Source: CAYRIF01 sp964424205 (GTDB lineage Bacteria > Bacteroidota > Bacteroidia > Cytophagales > Cyclobacteriaceae). Taken from it: a DNA stretch of 10,072 nt. The translations under genes were made by a program, and so were the position numbers. Below the pieces are notes generated by a model. That model made no database searches. It saw only the letters and a program-made list of their open reading frames with translations, and was not told the DNA's origin. Every line of letters begins with the position of its first letter. The stretch's first letter is position 1. The stretch spans positions 1 to 10,072 of the forward strand of contig CAYRIF010000129.1 of NCBI GenBank assembly GCA_964424205.1, given 5' to 3'. This document shows, one piece after another, positions 1 through 6,321 of the stretch.

Positions 1-28
1 TTAATGCAATAGCGAAAAAATCCATGTA

Positions 29-57
29 CCTTAAAAATCCGTGACTGATTTTTAAGG
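29..57. repeat. 11-bp perfect inverted repeat, 7-nt spacer
   Basis: The arms CCTTAAAAATC (29-39) and GATTTTTAAGG (47-57) are exact reverse complements around the spacer CGTGACT. The stem is AT-rich and no clean T-tract follows it on either strand, so it is not a convincing intrinsic terminator, although it does lie downstream of the minus-strand haemoglobin gene. It sits next to a second inverted repeat (61-106). Together they may be parts of one dispersed intergenic element; that grouping is inference. Confidence 0.6.
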
Positions 58-60
58 CGA

Positions 61-106
61 TACCCAAGCTCATCAGCCCTGCCTGATGGCAGGCAGATAC
101 TTGGTA
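61..106. repeat. Compound palindromic repeat with CCTGCCTG/CAGG core
   Basis: The inner stem is CTGCCTG (79-85) paired with CAGGCAG (90-96) over the 4-nt loop ATGG. A weaker outer stem pairs TACC-c-AAG (61-68, one bulged C) with CTTGGTA (100-106). The core CCTGCCTGATGGCAGG (78-93) matches 14 of 16 bases of a second copy at 4433-4448. Such GC-rich palindromes are common in Bacteroidota intergenic DNA (general knowledge). Their function is unknown; they may act in RNA folding or be relics of REP-like elements. Confidence 0.6.
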
Positions 107-138
107 TTGCAGTTTGAAGTATAGCAAAACAGCAGCAC

Positions 139-222
139 TTAGGCTACTCGTGGCTGGAATCCAATGGTAGCAGCAAGCCCTAAATAAAATAATGCAATAA
201 GAACCCCCTGTTTCTTTATCAT
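139..222 (-). pseudogene. 27-codon open frame, possible 5' remnant of a membrane-protein gene
   Basis: An ATG at 222-220 lies 18 bp downstream of the haemoglobin stop and opens a frame of 27 codons ending at TAA (141-139). The product starts MIKKQGVLIALFYLGLAA and ends in GFQPRVA: a basic N-terminus followed by one hydrophobic segment. This resembles the first transmembrane helix of a polytopic membrane protein more than a free-standing peptide. The sequence beyond the stop contains the palindromic repeats at 61-106 and 29-57. One reading is that a third gene of the feo-haemoglobin operon was truncated and replaced by repeat DNA. A genuine single-helix small membrane protein, or a chance frame, remains possible. 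No ribosome binding site is visible, which is normal for this phylum. Confidence 0.3.
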
Positions 223-240
223 TTTATTGGCTTTGTACTA

Positions 241-621
241 CTAATTCTTGAGCATTGTTATTTTTGAAGAAAAAACCCTCGCAATGGTTGCGGCTCTCAT
301 TTTTACTTCAACCGCTTTTTCTCCTGTGAACAAATCGTCAATTGTACTATTAAATAGCTCAAGCCACCTGTCAAAGTGCGTTTGATTAATGGGTAATTTT
401 AAGTGAGGAGGGAAAGGCTGACCATTATACTCTCCGGTTCCAAAAAGGATGGAGTTCCAAAAACCATACATTTTAGGTAAATGTAATTTCCAGTTAACCC
501 CTGCGATGTCATTGAAGATGGGGGATAAGAGCTCATCCTTGTTGACGTTATTATAAAAGGTGTCAACCATCAGTTTAATTTCGTCGATTGACTTTATCTC
601 TTTTAACTCGATTGTACTCAT
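241..621 (-). CDS. Group III truncated haemoglobin
   Basis: This is a 126-residue single-domain globin of the 2-on-2 truncated class, close to the usual family length. The haem-pocket pattern is readable: a B-helix FY pair with Tyr23 at the B10 position, His47 at E7 in the W-x-x-HLPKM stretch (characteristic of group III), Trp55 in the E helix (GFW), proximal His73 at F8 in PPHLKLPI, and Trp86 at G8 in HFDRWLELF. These assignments come from spacing comparison with Ctb- and trHbO-type proteins (family knowledge). Proteins of this group bind O2 and NO in the cytoplasm and are usually linked to microaerobic respiration or nitrosative stress. The ATG lies 5 bp after the feoB stop, so it is almost certainly co-transcribed with feoA and feoB as the last intact gene of that unit. 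The exact ligand and physiological role are inference. Confidence 0.9.
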   Translation of the reverse strand: MSTIELKEIKSIDEIKLMVDTFYNNVNKDELLSPIFNDIAGVNWKLHLPKMYGFWNSILFGTGEYNGQPFPPHLKLPINQTHFDRWLELFNSTIDDLFTGEKAVEVKMRAATIARVFSSKITMLKN

Positions 622-626
622 CTCTA

Positions 627-2738
627 TTATTTAAATATATTGTAAACGATTAGGCTGCCTACATAAGCAAGTCCCGTCATGTAAATCAATTGATATAACG
701 GTATCAGCCAGCTGTTAGTTTCACGTTTTACTACTGCCAGCGTACTCATACACTGCATCGCAAAAACATAAAATATTAATAGTGAAAGAGACACTGCCAT
801 GGTATAAACTGGTTGACCAGTCTCGGGATTTTTTTCATGGCGCATTTTTTCAATAATCGTTTTCTCATCATCGCTACTGCCTACACTGTAGATTGTCGCC
901 ATGGTGCTCACAAAAACTTCCCTTGCAGCGAACGAGGTGATAAGCGCTATTCCCATTTTCCAATCAAAACCTAATGGCTTGATGGCGGGCTCAATCATTT
1001 TACCAAAATACCCTGCATAGGAGGCTTCAATTTTTTTTGCAGCAATTAAATCTTGTAATTGCTGGTCATTAATATTTGTCTCTTTATTATTTTCTATAAC
1101 AGATTGCACTGCTTGTTGCATTTTTTCTTTCGGACCATAGGAGGCAAGTGCCCAAAGTATAATGGAAACAATCATGATGATTTTTCCTGCTTCGAAGACA
1201 AATATTTTTACTTTTTCGAAAACAGTAATAACCACATTTTTCCAGTAAGGCACTTGATAAATCGGCATTTCCATCATCAAATAACTGGTCTCTTTAGATT
1301 TAAGAATTATTTTAAGGATATAGGCAGAAAGTAATGCAGCCAGTGTTCCTAAAACATAAAGTCCCATCATGACTAACCCTTGCAAATTAAAAATACCTAA
1401 ATAGTATGTTTTAGGCACGGCAAAGGCAATTAAAACAGTGAATACAGGAATACGGGCAGAACAACTGATAAACGGCGTCACGAAAATAGTTATTAAGCGT
1501 TCTTTCCAATTGCCTATGGTGCGTGTACTCATAATGGCAGGAATTGCACAAGCTACTCCTGAAATTAAGGATACAATACTTCTGCCATTTAATCCAAATT
1601 TTCGCATGACGTTATCTGAAAGCATCACTGCCCTTGACATATAACCAACTTCTTCTAATATGGCTATTAACCCAAACAGAATGGTGATTTGCGGTATGAA
1701 TATGATAATACCGCCTAACCCAGTAATGATACCGTCTGTAAGCAAACTTGTCAAAAAGTGATTGGGTAACACGCCTTTTAGGAAGTGATTGAGTGCATTA
1801 ACACTTTGGTCAATCAAACCCATAGGATATTCAGCCCAGGCAAAAATGGCCTGAAACATAAATAATAATATGGCAACATAAATGACCGAACCATATATTT
1901 TGTGGGTTAATACCTTGTCTATTTTATCAGTGGTAGAATTTTTTTTGTTAGCATCAATGCTTATAGTTTTGGCAAGTAAAGTTTGTATTTTTTCAAATCG
2001 TTGTAATGTTTCATCTACTTGATTTCTAATACTATTAAATCCATGTTTAGTATTTAGTTGCTGCACAAGTTTCTTCTCCTCCTGGGTAAGTTCGCTTAGA
2101 TTTTCATGGTGATGTGCTACGAGAAGGGCATGGTAATTATTAGTAAAATTGAGCTTATTTTTTAATGCATCAATGAGTTGACTTGCCTGATTTTTAGTAT
2201 CCAATACTGGAGGATGATCCTGTGGTAGCAGGTTGGGTAAGTGCTCAATAATTTTGTCGATTCCTTCTCCTGTTCTGCCGTTGATGGTAAACATTGGGAT
2301 GTCAAGAATTTTCTGAAGTTCATTTTCGTCACAGTGAATCCCTTCACCCAGTGCCAAATCAATCATATTGATTGCCAATATCACAGGAATTCCTAAATCC
2401 ATTATTTGAGTTAACAGCAAAAAATGACGTGCTAGATTAGAAGCATCTGCGACGTAAACCACAACATCTGGATAAAATGCTCCTTTCTTATTCATTAGAA
2501 TATCCAAGACCACTTTCTCGTCCAGAGAATTAGGGTAGAGGCTATAAGTGCCTGGCAGGTCTATGATTTTAGCTTTTAAATGCTTACCAATTGAGATACT
2601 TCCTACTTTCTTGTCAACCGTAACACCAGGAAAGTTCCCTACCTTATGATTTAACCCTGTAAACCGATTAAACACAGAGGTTTTGCCAGAATTTGGGTTG
2701 CCAACGAGTGCTACATTGATGATAGATTTAGAAGCCAT
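627..2738 (-). CDS. feoB: Ferrous iron transport protein B
   Basis: This 703-residue protein has an N-terminal G-protein domain and a polytopic membrane domain, and imports Fe2+ across the inner membrane. The G motifs are clear: G1 GNPNSGKTS (13-21), the switch-I threonine in GNFPGVTVD (Thr40), G3 DLPG (60-63), G4 NMID (124-127) and a G5-like NGRTGEG (153-159), which departs from the more usual SA-containing form. A helical spacer (about 165-275) precedes the membrane region from about residue 280. That region carries the two Gate (nucleoside-recognition-like) segments with the hallmark stretches EEVGYMSRA, GVACAIPAIMSTRT and SCSARIPVFTVL (about 418-430). A C-terminal block follows with AAREVFVSTMATIY (about 600) and FAMQCMSTLAVVKRE. 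It is somewhat shorter than the Escherichia coli protein (773), and no feoC is nearby. The gene lies 8 bp downstream of feoA and 5 bp upstream of the haemoglobin gene, with its own ATG at 2738. Confidence 0.97.
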   Translation of the reverse strand: MASKSIINVALVGNPNSGKTSVFNRFTGLNHKVGNFPGVTVDKKVGSISIGKHLKAKIIDLPGTYSLYPNSLDEKVVLDILMNKKGAFYPDVVVYVADASNLARHFLLLTQIMDLGIPVILAINMIDLALGEGIHCDENELQKILDIPMFTINGRTGEGIDKIIEHLPNLLPQDHPPVLDTKNQASQLIDALKNKLNFTNNYHALLVAHHHENLSELTQEEKKLVQQLNTKHGFNSIRNQVDETLQRFEKIQTLLAKTISIDANKKNSTTDKIDKVLTHKIYGSVIYVAILLFMFQAIFAWAEYPMGLIDQSVNALNHFLKGVLPNHFLTSLLTDGIITGLGGIIIFIPQITILFGLIAILEEVGYMSRAVMLSDNVMRKFGLNGRSIVSLISGVACAIPAIMSTRTIGNWKERLITIFVTPFISCSARIPVFTVLIAFAVPKTYYLGIFNLQGLVMMGLYVLGTLAALLSAYILKIILKSKETSYLMMEMPIYQVPYWKNVVITVFEKVKIFVFEAGKIIMIVSIILWALASYGPKEKMQQAVQSVIENNKETNINDQQLQDLIAAKKIEASYAGYFGKMIEPAIKPLGFDWKMGIALITSFAAREVFVSTMATIYSVGSSDDEKTIIEKMRHEKNPETGQPVYTMAVSLSLLIFYVFAMQCMSTLAVVKRETNSWLIPLYQLIYMTGLAYVGSLIVYNIFK

Positions 2739-2746
2739 ATTGATTA

Positions 2747-2965
2747 TTATGCTAGAATTAGATTTTCAGCTTCAGATTTTCGTAAAGCAAAACGACTTTT
2801 ATTTATTTTGAAATAATAGGTGCTCTTGAAAGGGGCTACACTTATCAGGCTAATTTTTGCGCCTGGTAGACAACCCAACTCTAAAAATTTTGGCGCCATC
2901 ATTTGACTTGAAAACGATTGGAGCACTCCAATTTCTCCAACCAATAAACTTGTAGCAGTTTTCAC
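2747..2965 (-). CDS. feoA: Ferrous iron transport protein A (FeoA, SH3-like)
   Basis: This 72-residue cytoplasmic protein is a stand-alone FeoA domain, a small SH3-like barrel that associates with FeoB and supports Fe2+ transport. The family signature is visible in KFLELGCLPGAKISL (about 26-40), matching the usual RL-x-ELG-x-x-PG-x-x-I core, and in the terminal FALRKSEAENLIL stretch, matching the final strand with its Leu-Arg and Glu-Ala positions. The start is GTG at 2965: a TAA codon lies immediately upstream in frame, and the next in-frame Met is at residue 22, inside the domain, so no ATG alternative fits. It is the first gene of the feoA-feoB-haemoglobin unit. Expression should begin from a promoter in 2966-3047, because a terminator for the upstream gene ends at 3048. 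Confidence 0.92.
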   Translation of the reverse strand: MKTATSLLVGEIGVLQSFSSQMMAPKFLELGCLPGAKISLISVAPFKSTYYFKINKSRFALRKSEAENLILA

Positions 2966-2982
2966 TTAGTATTTATAAATAT

Positions 2983-2990
2983 GAAATGTA
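2983..2990 (-). promoter_or_regulatory. Weak candidate -7 element for feoA
   Basis: On the minus strand this reads TACATTTC, which matches the Bacteroidota consensus TAnnTTTG except for the last base, and lies 17 bp upstream of the feoA GTG. A TTG within the palindrome at 3011-3022 lies near the -33 region, but its spacing (about 29 bp start to start) is a little long. The position fits the need for a promoter between the terminator at 3048-3079 and feoA. This is a tentative assignment. Confidence 0.25.
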
Positions 2991-3010
2991 AATATGGTGG
3001 TTCTAATTGA

Positions 3011-3022
3011 GTATTGCAATAC
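3011..3022. promoter_or_regulatory. 12-bp perfect palindrome upstream of feoA, candidate operator
   Basis: GTATTGCAATAC is a perfect palindrome centred about 51 bp upstream of the feoA start. Two further half-site-like motifs follow on the side away from feoA: GCAAT at 3026-3030 and ATTGC at 3038-3042. The position is right for binding by a dimeric regulator of the feo unit. The sequence does not clearly match a classical Fur box or an FNR/CRP site, so the regulator is not identified. A chance palindrome cannot be excluded. Confidence 0.4.
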
Positions 3023-3047
3023 CTAGCAATAGGGAAAATTGCATAAA

Positions 3048-3079
3048 AAAGCTCCATTTATGAAAGTAAATGGAGCTTT
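3048..3079 (-). terminator. Intrinsic terminator of the sulfide:quinone oxidoreductase gene
   Basis: A 13-bp perfect stem pairs AAAGCTCCATTTA (3048-3060) with TAAATGGAGCTTT (3067-3079) over a 6-nt loop. Read on the minus strand, the stem runs directly into a T-tract (GGAGCTTTTTTATGC), the classical intrinsic terminator layout. It starts 17 bp after the stop codon at 3096 and isolates this gene from feoA. Confidence 0.88.
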
Positions 3080-3095
3080 AGAGGAGAGAAGTGAA

Positions 3096-4349
3096 CTAGA
3101 CCTCTTTTCCTTTCATCATTTTGTTCCAGTAAAGGTATGGGAGTCCATATTTTTTTAAGATCCATAGTCTCCAGTGTTCTTTTGAAGTGTCCATCATTTT
3201 TGAAAGCAGCGGATCTGATTGCCTTTCACTGCCATAAATAAATTCGGCAAGAATCATTTTCCCATAACCCGTAACAAGCGGACAAGAAGAATAACCATCG
3301 TATTTTTTAGAACCTAGCACATTTGCGTCCATCATTCTTATGATATTTTCTACAACAACCGGCGCTTGCTTTCTGATGGCGGCCCCTGTTTTAGCTGTTG
3401 GTAGGGCTGCAGTATCTCCTAAGCCAAATACATTTGCGTATTTATTATGCTGCATGGTGAAGTGGTCAACATCAAGCCACCCGTCTCCATTTGCCAACGG
3501 AGATTTTTTGATGAAATCTGGCGCAGATTGCGGGGGTGCTAAGTGCAGCATCTCATAAGGCATTACAATGGATGATTCCCCATGCATTGTTTCACCAATG
3601 CTGTTTCCTTCATTGATGATACATTGATTCTCTTCAGGATGTACTGCTTTGAAGGTTACTTCCTTTTTCTCACCATCAATTTTTACTGGTGCGTAGAACG
3701 GCTTGAAGTGGATGCCATAGCGACCTATTACTTGCATTAAAGTTTTGGCGAAGTCCTTTACGCCAAAAATAACAGAGCCGGGTGTGGCGAAAATCACTTC
3801 GGACTTACGGTCCAATCCATTTTTTTGGAAATAATGTGCGGCCAGGTATGCAATTTTTTGAGGAGCACCACCACATTTAATGGGCGTAGTAGGTTGTGTG
3901 AATACGGCATTCCCTCCTTTGAAGTTTCTTAAAACTTCCCACGTGTATTTGGAATCTACATAATTGGAACAAACACCATTTTTACCAATGGCATCTTTTA
4001 ATCCCTCAATACCATCCAGGTCAATCTGAATGCCTGGACATACCACCAAGAATTCATAACCAAATTCGTTGCCGTCTTTAGTTTTGACCACTTTGTTTTC
4101 AGCATCGATGGTTTCAGCAAATTCTTTTATCCAGGTAACGCCAGATGGAATAAGACTTGCCATTGATCTTATAGTTTTGTCATAGTCATATGTGCCCCCA
4201 CCTACAAGCGTCCAAGCGGGTTGGTAGGCATGTTTCTCTGAGGGGTCAAGAATGGCTATATCCAAACCTGATTTTCTTCTTTTTAATTGAGAGGCAACCA
4301 TAATTCCAGCGGTTCCTGCTCCAATAATTAATACTTGATGATTCTTCAT
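3096..4349 (-). CDS. sqr: Type II sulfide:quinone oxidoreductase (FAD-dependent)
   Basis: This 417-residue flavoprotein of the two-dinucleotide-binding-domain superfamily is predicted to oxidise sulfide to sulfane sulfur and pass electrons to the quinone pool at the cytoplasmic membrane. An N-terminal FAD-binding Rossmann motif is visible (IGAGTAG, 9-15), and a second FAD contact is GLGDTAALPTAKTGAA (309-324). Two cysteines lie in the contexts expected for the redox pair of the mitochondrial-type (type II) enzymes: Cys159 in PIKCGGAPQKI and Cys356 in SSCPLVTGYGKMILAEF. Additional cysteines are at 104, 127 and 243. The C-terminal WRLWILKKYGLPYLYWNKMMKG resembles the amphipathic membrane-anchoring end of the family. 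The ATG at 4349 is directly before the Rossmann strand, so the start is secure. It is transcribed alone, ending at the terminator at 3048-3079. The family assignment is strong; substrate specificity is inferred from the cysteines. A generic FAD oxidoreductase is the alternative. Confidence 0.88.
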   Translation of the reverse strand: MKNHQVLIIGAGTAGIMVASQLKRRKSGLDIAILDPSEKHAYQPAWTLVGGGTYDYDKTIRSMASLIPSGVTWIKEFAETIDAENKVVKTKDGNEFGYEFLVVCPGIQIDLDGIEGLKDAIGKNGVCSNYVDSKYTWEVLRNFKGGNAVFTQPTTPIKCGGAPQKIAYLAAHYFQKNGLDRKSEVIFATPGSVIFGVKDFAKTLMQVIGRYGIHFKPFYAPVKIDGEKKEVTFKAVHPEENQCIINEGNSIGETMHGESSIVMPYEMLHLAPPQSAPDFIKKSPLANGDGWLDVDHFTMQHNKYANVFGLGDTAALPTAKTGAAIRKQAPVVVENIIRMMDANVLGSKKYDGYSSCPLVTGYGKMILAEFIYGSERQSDPLLSKMMDTSKEHWRLWILKKYGLPYLYWNKMMKGKEV

Positions 4350-4432
4350 ATATACAAAGGTTTTGTTAGTAGTTTTTTTTATTTGATCAGTATCATTTTA
4401 ACATCAGAATGCCGCATATAATCCGTTTCTTT

Positions 4433-4463
4433 CCTGCCTGCTAGCAGGTGGGTTCGCCCACCT
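4433..4463. repeat. Compound GC-rich palindrome, second copy of the dispersed repeat
   Basis: Two palindromes overlap. One is CCTGCTAGCAGG (4437-4448), a perfect 12-bp palindrome. The other is AGGTGGG (4446-4452) paired with CCCACCT (4457-4463) over a TTCG loop. The first 16 bases, CCTGCCTGCTAGCAGG, match the copy at 78-93 in 14 positions. The two stems share AGG and so could form mutually exclusive structures. The GC content stands out from the AT-rich spacer. This appears to be a Bacteroidota dispersed intergenic palindrome; its role is unknown. Confidence 0.65.
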
Positions 4464-4731
4464 ATTTACATAAAATTAAACGGTAGATTCGTCTATGCTT
4501 GAATTTTATGCATCACTTGAATAAAAATAATGCAGATTATTATATGTTATTTTAAAACTAAAATGGTATAAATCGATTTTAAGGTAGGAAATTTTATCAA
4601 CATATGAAAATATCTTCATGTTTTCAGGCGGATAGTACAAAATAATATTGAAATACTGAAATTTAGGTGGTTGGTATTTGCTAAATAACGTTAAAGTAAT
4701 GTATGTTACAAAAGCGTAATTAAATACTTGT

Positions 4732-4739
4732 TACCTTTG
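4732..4739 (+). promoter_or_regulatory. Bacteroidota -7 promoter element for the desaturase group
   Basis: TACCTTTG matches the Bacteroidota primary sigma factor consensus TAnnTTTG at every fixed position. Transcription would start near 4746, giving a leader of about 20 nt before the ATG at 4765. The -33 element is poor: the region around 4704-4710 has only a partial TTG-like match. No other site near this gene fits as well. Confidence 0.65.
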
Positions 4740-4764
4740 CCAGTACTTATCATAGATATATACA

Positions 4765-5796
4765 ATGCAAAAATATATTGATATTTTTATCAATGGATAT
4801 GCGAGTTATGCAAGTTATCTTTGGGGAGAAATAACCAATCCGTCTTGGCATAATTATTTTTATTGGCTGATTGGTGGATCGCTCGTATTTTTTGCTTTAG
4901 AACTGGCACGACCTTGGAGAACGGAGCAGCCAAAATTTAGAAAGGATTTTTGGTTGGATGCATTTTATATGTTTTTTAATTTCTTTCTGTTTTCATTGAT
5001 TATTTTTAATGCAGCTTCTGAGGTTTTTGTGAACCTGTTCAATGACGGCATCAAAGCAATTACTGGTGGATTCGATTTGCAAGCCTCAAACCCAATGCGT
5101 GATTTTCCCTACTGGGCAATTCTGCTCATTGGTATGGTTACCAGAGATTTTATTCAGTGGTGGATACACCGACTGCTGCATAAAGTTGATTGGTTATGGA
5201 ATTTTCACAAAGTGCATCACTCGGTTGAGGAGATGGGGTTTGCAGCGCAGTTACGCTATCATTGGATGGAGAACATTGTTTATCGTTCATTAGAGTATAT
5301 TCCGTTGGCATTGATGGGTATTGGGTTATATGATTTTTTCATTATTCATATCTTTGCATTTACCTGGGGGCATTATAACCATGCGAATATCAGTATCAAT
5401 AAATATATTACTGGCGGTGTGGTAGGAGGTTTGATTGGTATAGTGATTGCTAATAGTTTACTTGATGTTCATTTATTTACAGCGCTATCTTCAGTAGCTA
5501 AATTTGGAGTGGTTGTAGCGGCTACTTTTTCTGGTGCCTTGGTACTTGGTCCATTTATGAGAATTATTTTTAATAGTCCTGAGATGCATATTTGGCATCA
5601 TTCTTATGATTTACCTGAGGAAAGAAGGTTTGGTGTGAATTTTGGCTTGACTTTAGGACTTTGGGATTATATCTTTGGCACAAATTATATACCACATGAT
5701 GGTCGAGATATTCGATTAGGATTTTCTAATATTGAACAGTTTCCTAGTACATTTTTAAGGCAACAGAAGTACGGACTGGGAAAAGTGGAAGCATGA
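4765..5796 (+). CDS. Sterol desaturase / fatty acid hydroxylase family membrane protein
   Basis: This 343-residue integral membrane protein belongs to the di-iron fatty acid hydroxylase superfamily, which hydroxylates or desaturates lipid substrates in the membrane using O2. The metal-ligand histidine boxes are all present: HRLLH (135-139), HKVHH (148-152), HYNH (203-206) and HIWHH (275-279). The region after the last box (DLPEERRFGVNFGLTLGLWDYIFGT, then PHDGRDIRLGF) is typical of a Bacteroidota subgroup. Hydrophobic helices lie at about 31-48, 66-88, 115-130 and 178-200. An unusual hydrophobic stretch (about 213-258) separates HYNH from HIWHH; relatives usually have only some 20 residues between these boxes, so this looks like an in-frame insertion of a membrane hairpin. 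The ATG at 4765 is the first in frame and lies about 20 nt after the predicted transcription start. The substrate is not predictable. It is the first gene of the plus-strand group. Confidence 0.87.
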   Translation: MQKYIDIFINGYASYASYLWGEITNPSWHNYFYWLIGGSLVFFALELARPWRTEQPKFRKDFWLDAFYMFFNFFLFSLIIFNAASEVFVNLFNDGIKAITGGFDLQASNPMRDFPYWAILLIGMVTRDFIQWWIHRLLHKVDWLWNFHKVHHSVEEMGFAAQLRYHWMENIVYRSLEYIPLALMGIGLYDFFIIHIFAFTWGHYNHANISINKYITGGVVGGLIGIVIANSLLDVHLFTALSSVAKFGVVVAATFSGALVLGPFMRIIFNSPEMHIWHHSYDLPEERRFGVNFGLTLGLWDYIFGTNYIPHDGRDIRLGFSNIEQFPSTFLRQQKYGLGKVEA

Positions 5797-5845
5797 TTTA
5801 AAAAGTACAAACCTATTTTTTTGGAATCTATTAAATATTTATAAG

Positions 5846-6247
5846 GTGAAATTATTGAGTAAAGGGAGTAAATTGTACAGTATCATTTTTAAAAAATGTC
5901 CTGTTTGTCATGAGGGAGATTTGTTTACATCCAAGGCATATGACTTGAAGAACTTTAGTGATATGCATGAAAACTGTACGCATTGTGGTCAGAAATATCA
6001 AATTGAACCATCCTTTTTTGAAGGAGCCATGTATGTGAGTTATGGGATGCAAGTTGCCTTGCTTCTTACCGTTTTTGTAGGCTCTAAAATTTTGTTCGAT
6101 CATGTCAACCCAATATACACCATGGCAGTAGTAATTGGTTTGGCACTTCTGCTCTTGCCAATTACTTTCAGGTATTCTCGTAGTATTTGGATTAATTTTT
6201 TTATGAGTTATGATAAGAAAATTGCAGATTGTAAGACTGAAAAATAG
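5846..6247 (+). CDS. DUF983 family small membrane protein with zinc ribbon
   Basis: This 133-residue protein of unknown function has the DUF983 layout: an N-terminal zinc-ribbon-like pair, CPVC (18-21) and CTHC (44-47), the conserved QKYQIEPSFFEGAMYVSYG stretch (49-67), then two membrane helices (about 64-84 and 92-108) and a short polar tail. The start is GTG at 5846. The first in-frame ATG is at residue 40, which would remove the CPVC half of the ribbon, so GTG is preferred. It follows the desaturase by 49 bp on the same strand with no intervening terminator and is probably co-transcribed. Four cysteines suggest metal binding, probably zinc (inference). No reaction is known for the family, and I do not assign one. 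Confidence 0.85.
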   Translation: MKLLSKGSKLYSIIFKKCPVCHEGDLFTSKAYDLKNFSDMHENCTHCGQKYQIEPSFFEGAMYVSYGMQVALLLTVFVGSKILFDHVNPIYTMAVVIGLALLLLPITFRYSRSIWINFFMSYDKKIADCKTEK

Positions 6248-6321
6248 ATACTTCCTTATTCCAAAGATGATCGCTCATTCACTTTATTGATTTATCATGT
6301 ATATTGCTAAAAAAAATCTTT

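Larger units (their letters stand above)
4350..4764. other. Divergent intergenic region, 415 bp, no gene
   Basis: This AT-rich spacer separates the minus-strand sulfide:quinone oxidoreductase from the plus-strand desaturase group. It contains the palindromic repeat at 4433-4463 and, at its right end, a clear -7 promoter element at 4732-4739. I see no convincing coding frame, tRNA or riboswitch. The stretch 4464-4700 shows only AT-rich sequence with weak, short inverted repeats. Confidence 0.7.

Noticed and set aside
1059..1334. 91-codon plus-strand frame antisense to feoB
   Set aside because: It is a by-product of the codon use of the membrane region of feoB and has no homology-like motifs.
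4355..4362. AACCTTTG on the minus strand as a -7 element for the sulfide:quinone oxidoreductase gene
   Set aside because: It lacks the first T of TAnnTTTG, sits only 5 bp from the ATG so the transcript would be leaderless, and no -33 element is visible at the right distance.
78..4463. CRISPR-type repeats
   Set aside because: There are only two copies, more than 4 kb apart, with no spacer array and no cas genes; they are dispersed palindromes.
4599..4626. Imperfect TGAAAA/TTTTCA inverted repeat in the divergent spacer
   Set aside because: The arms are only six AT-rich bases and such pairs are expected by chance in this sequence composition.
6304..6321. TTG start six codons upstream of coaX
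   Set aside because: Family members start at MLLAIDIGNT, which corresponds to the ATG at 6322; the added residues have no counterpart.
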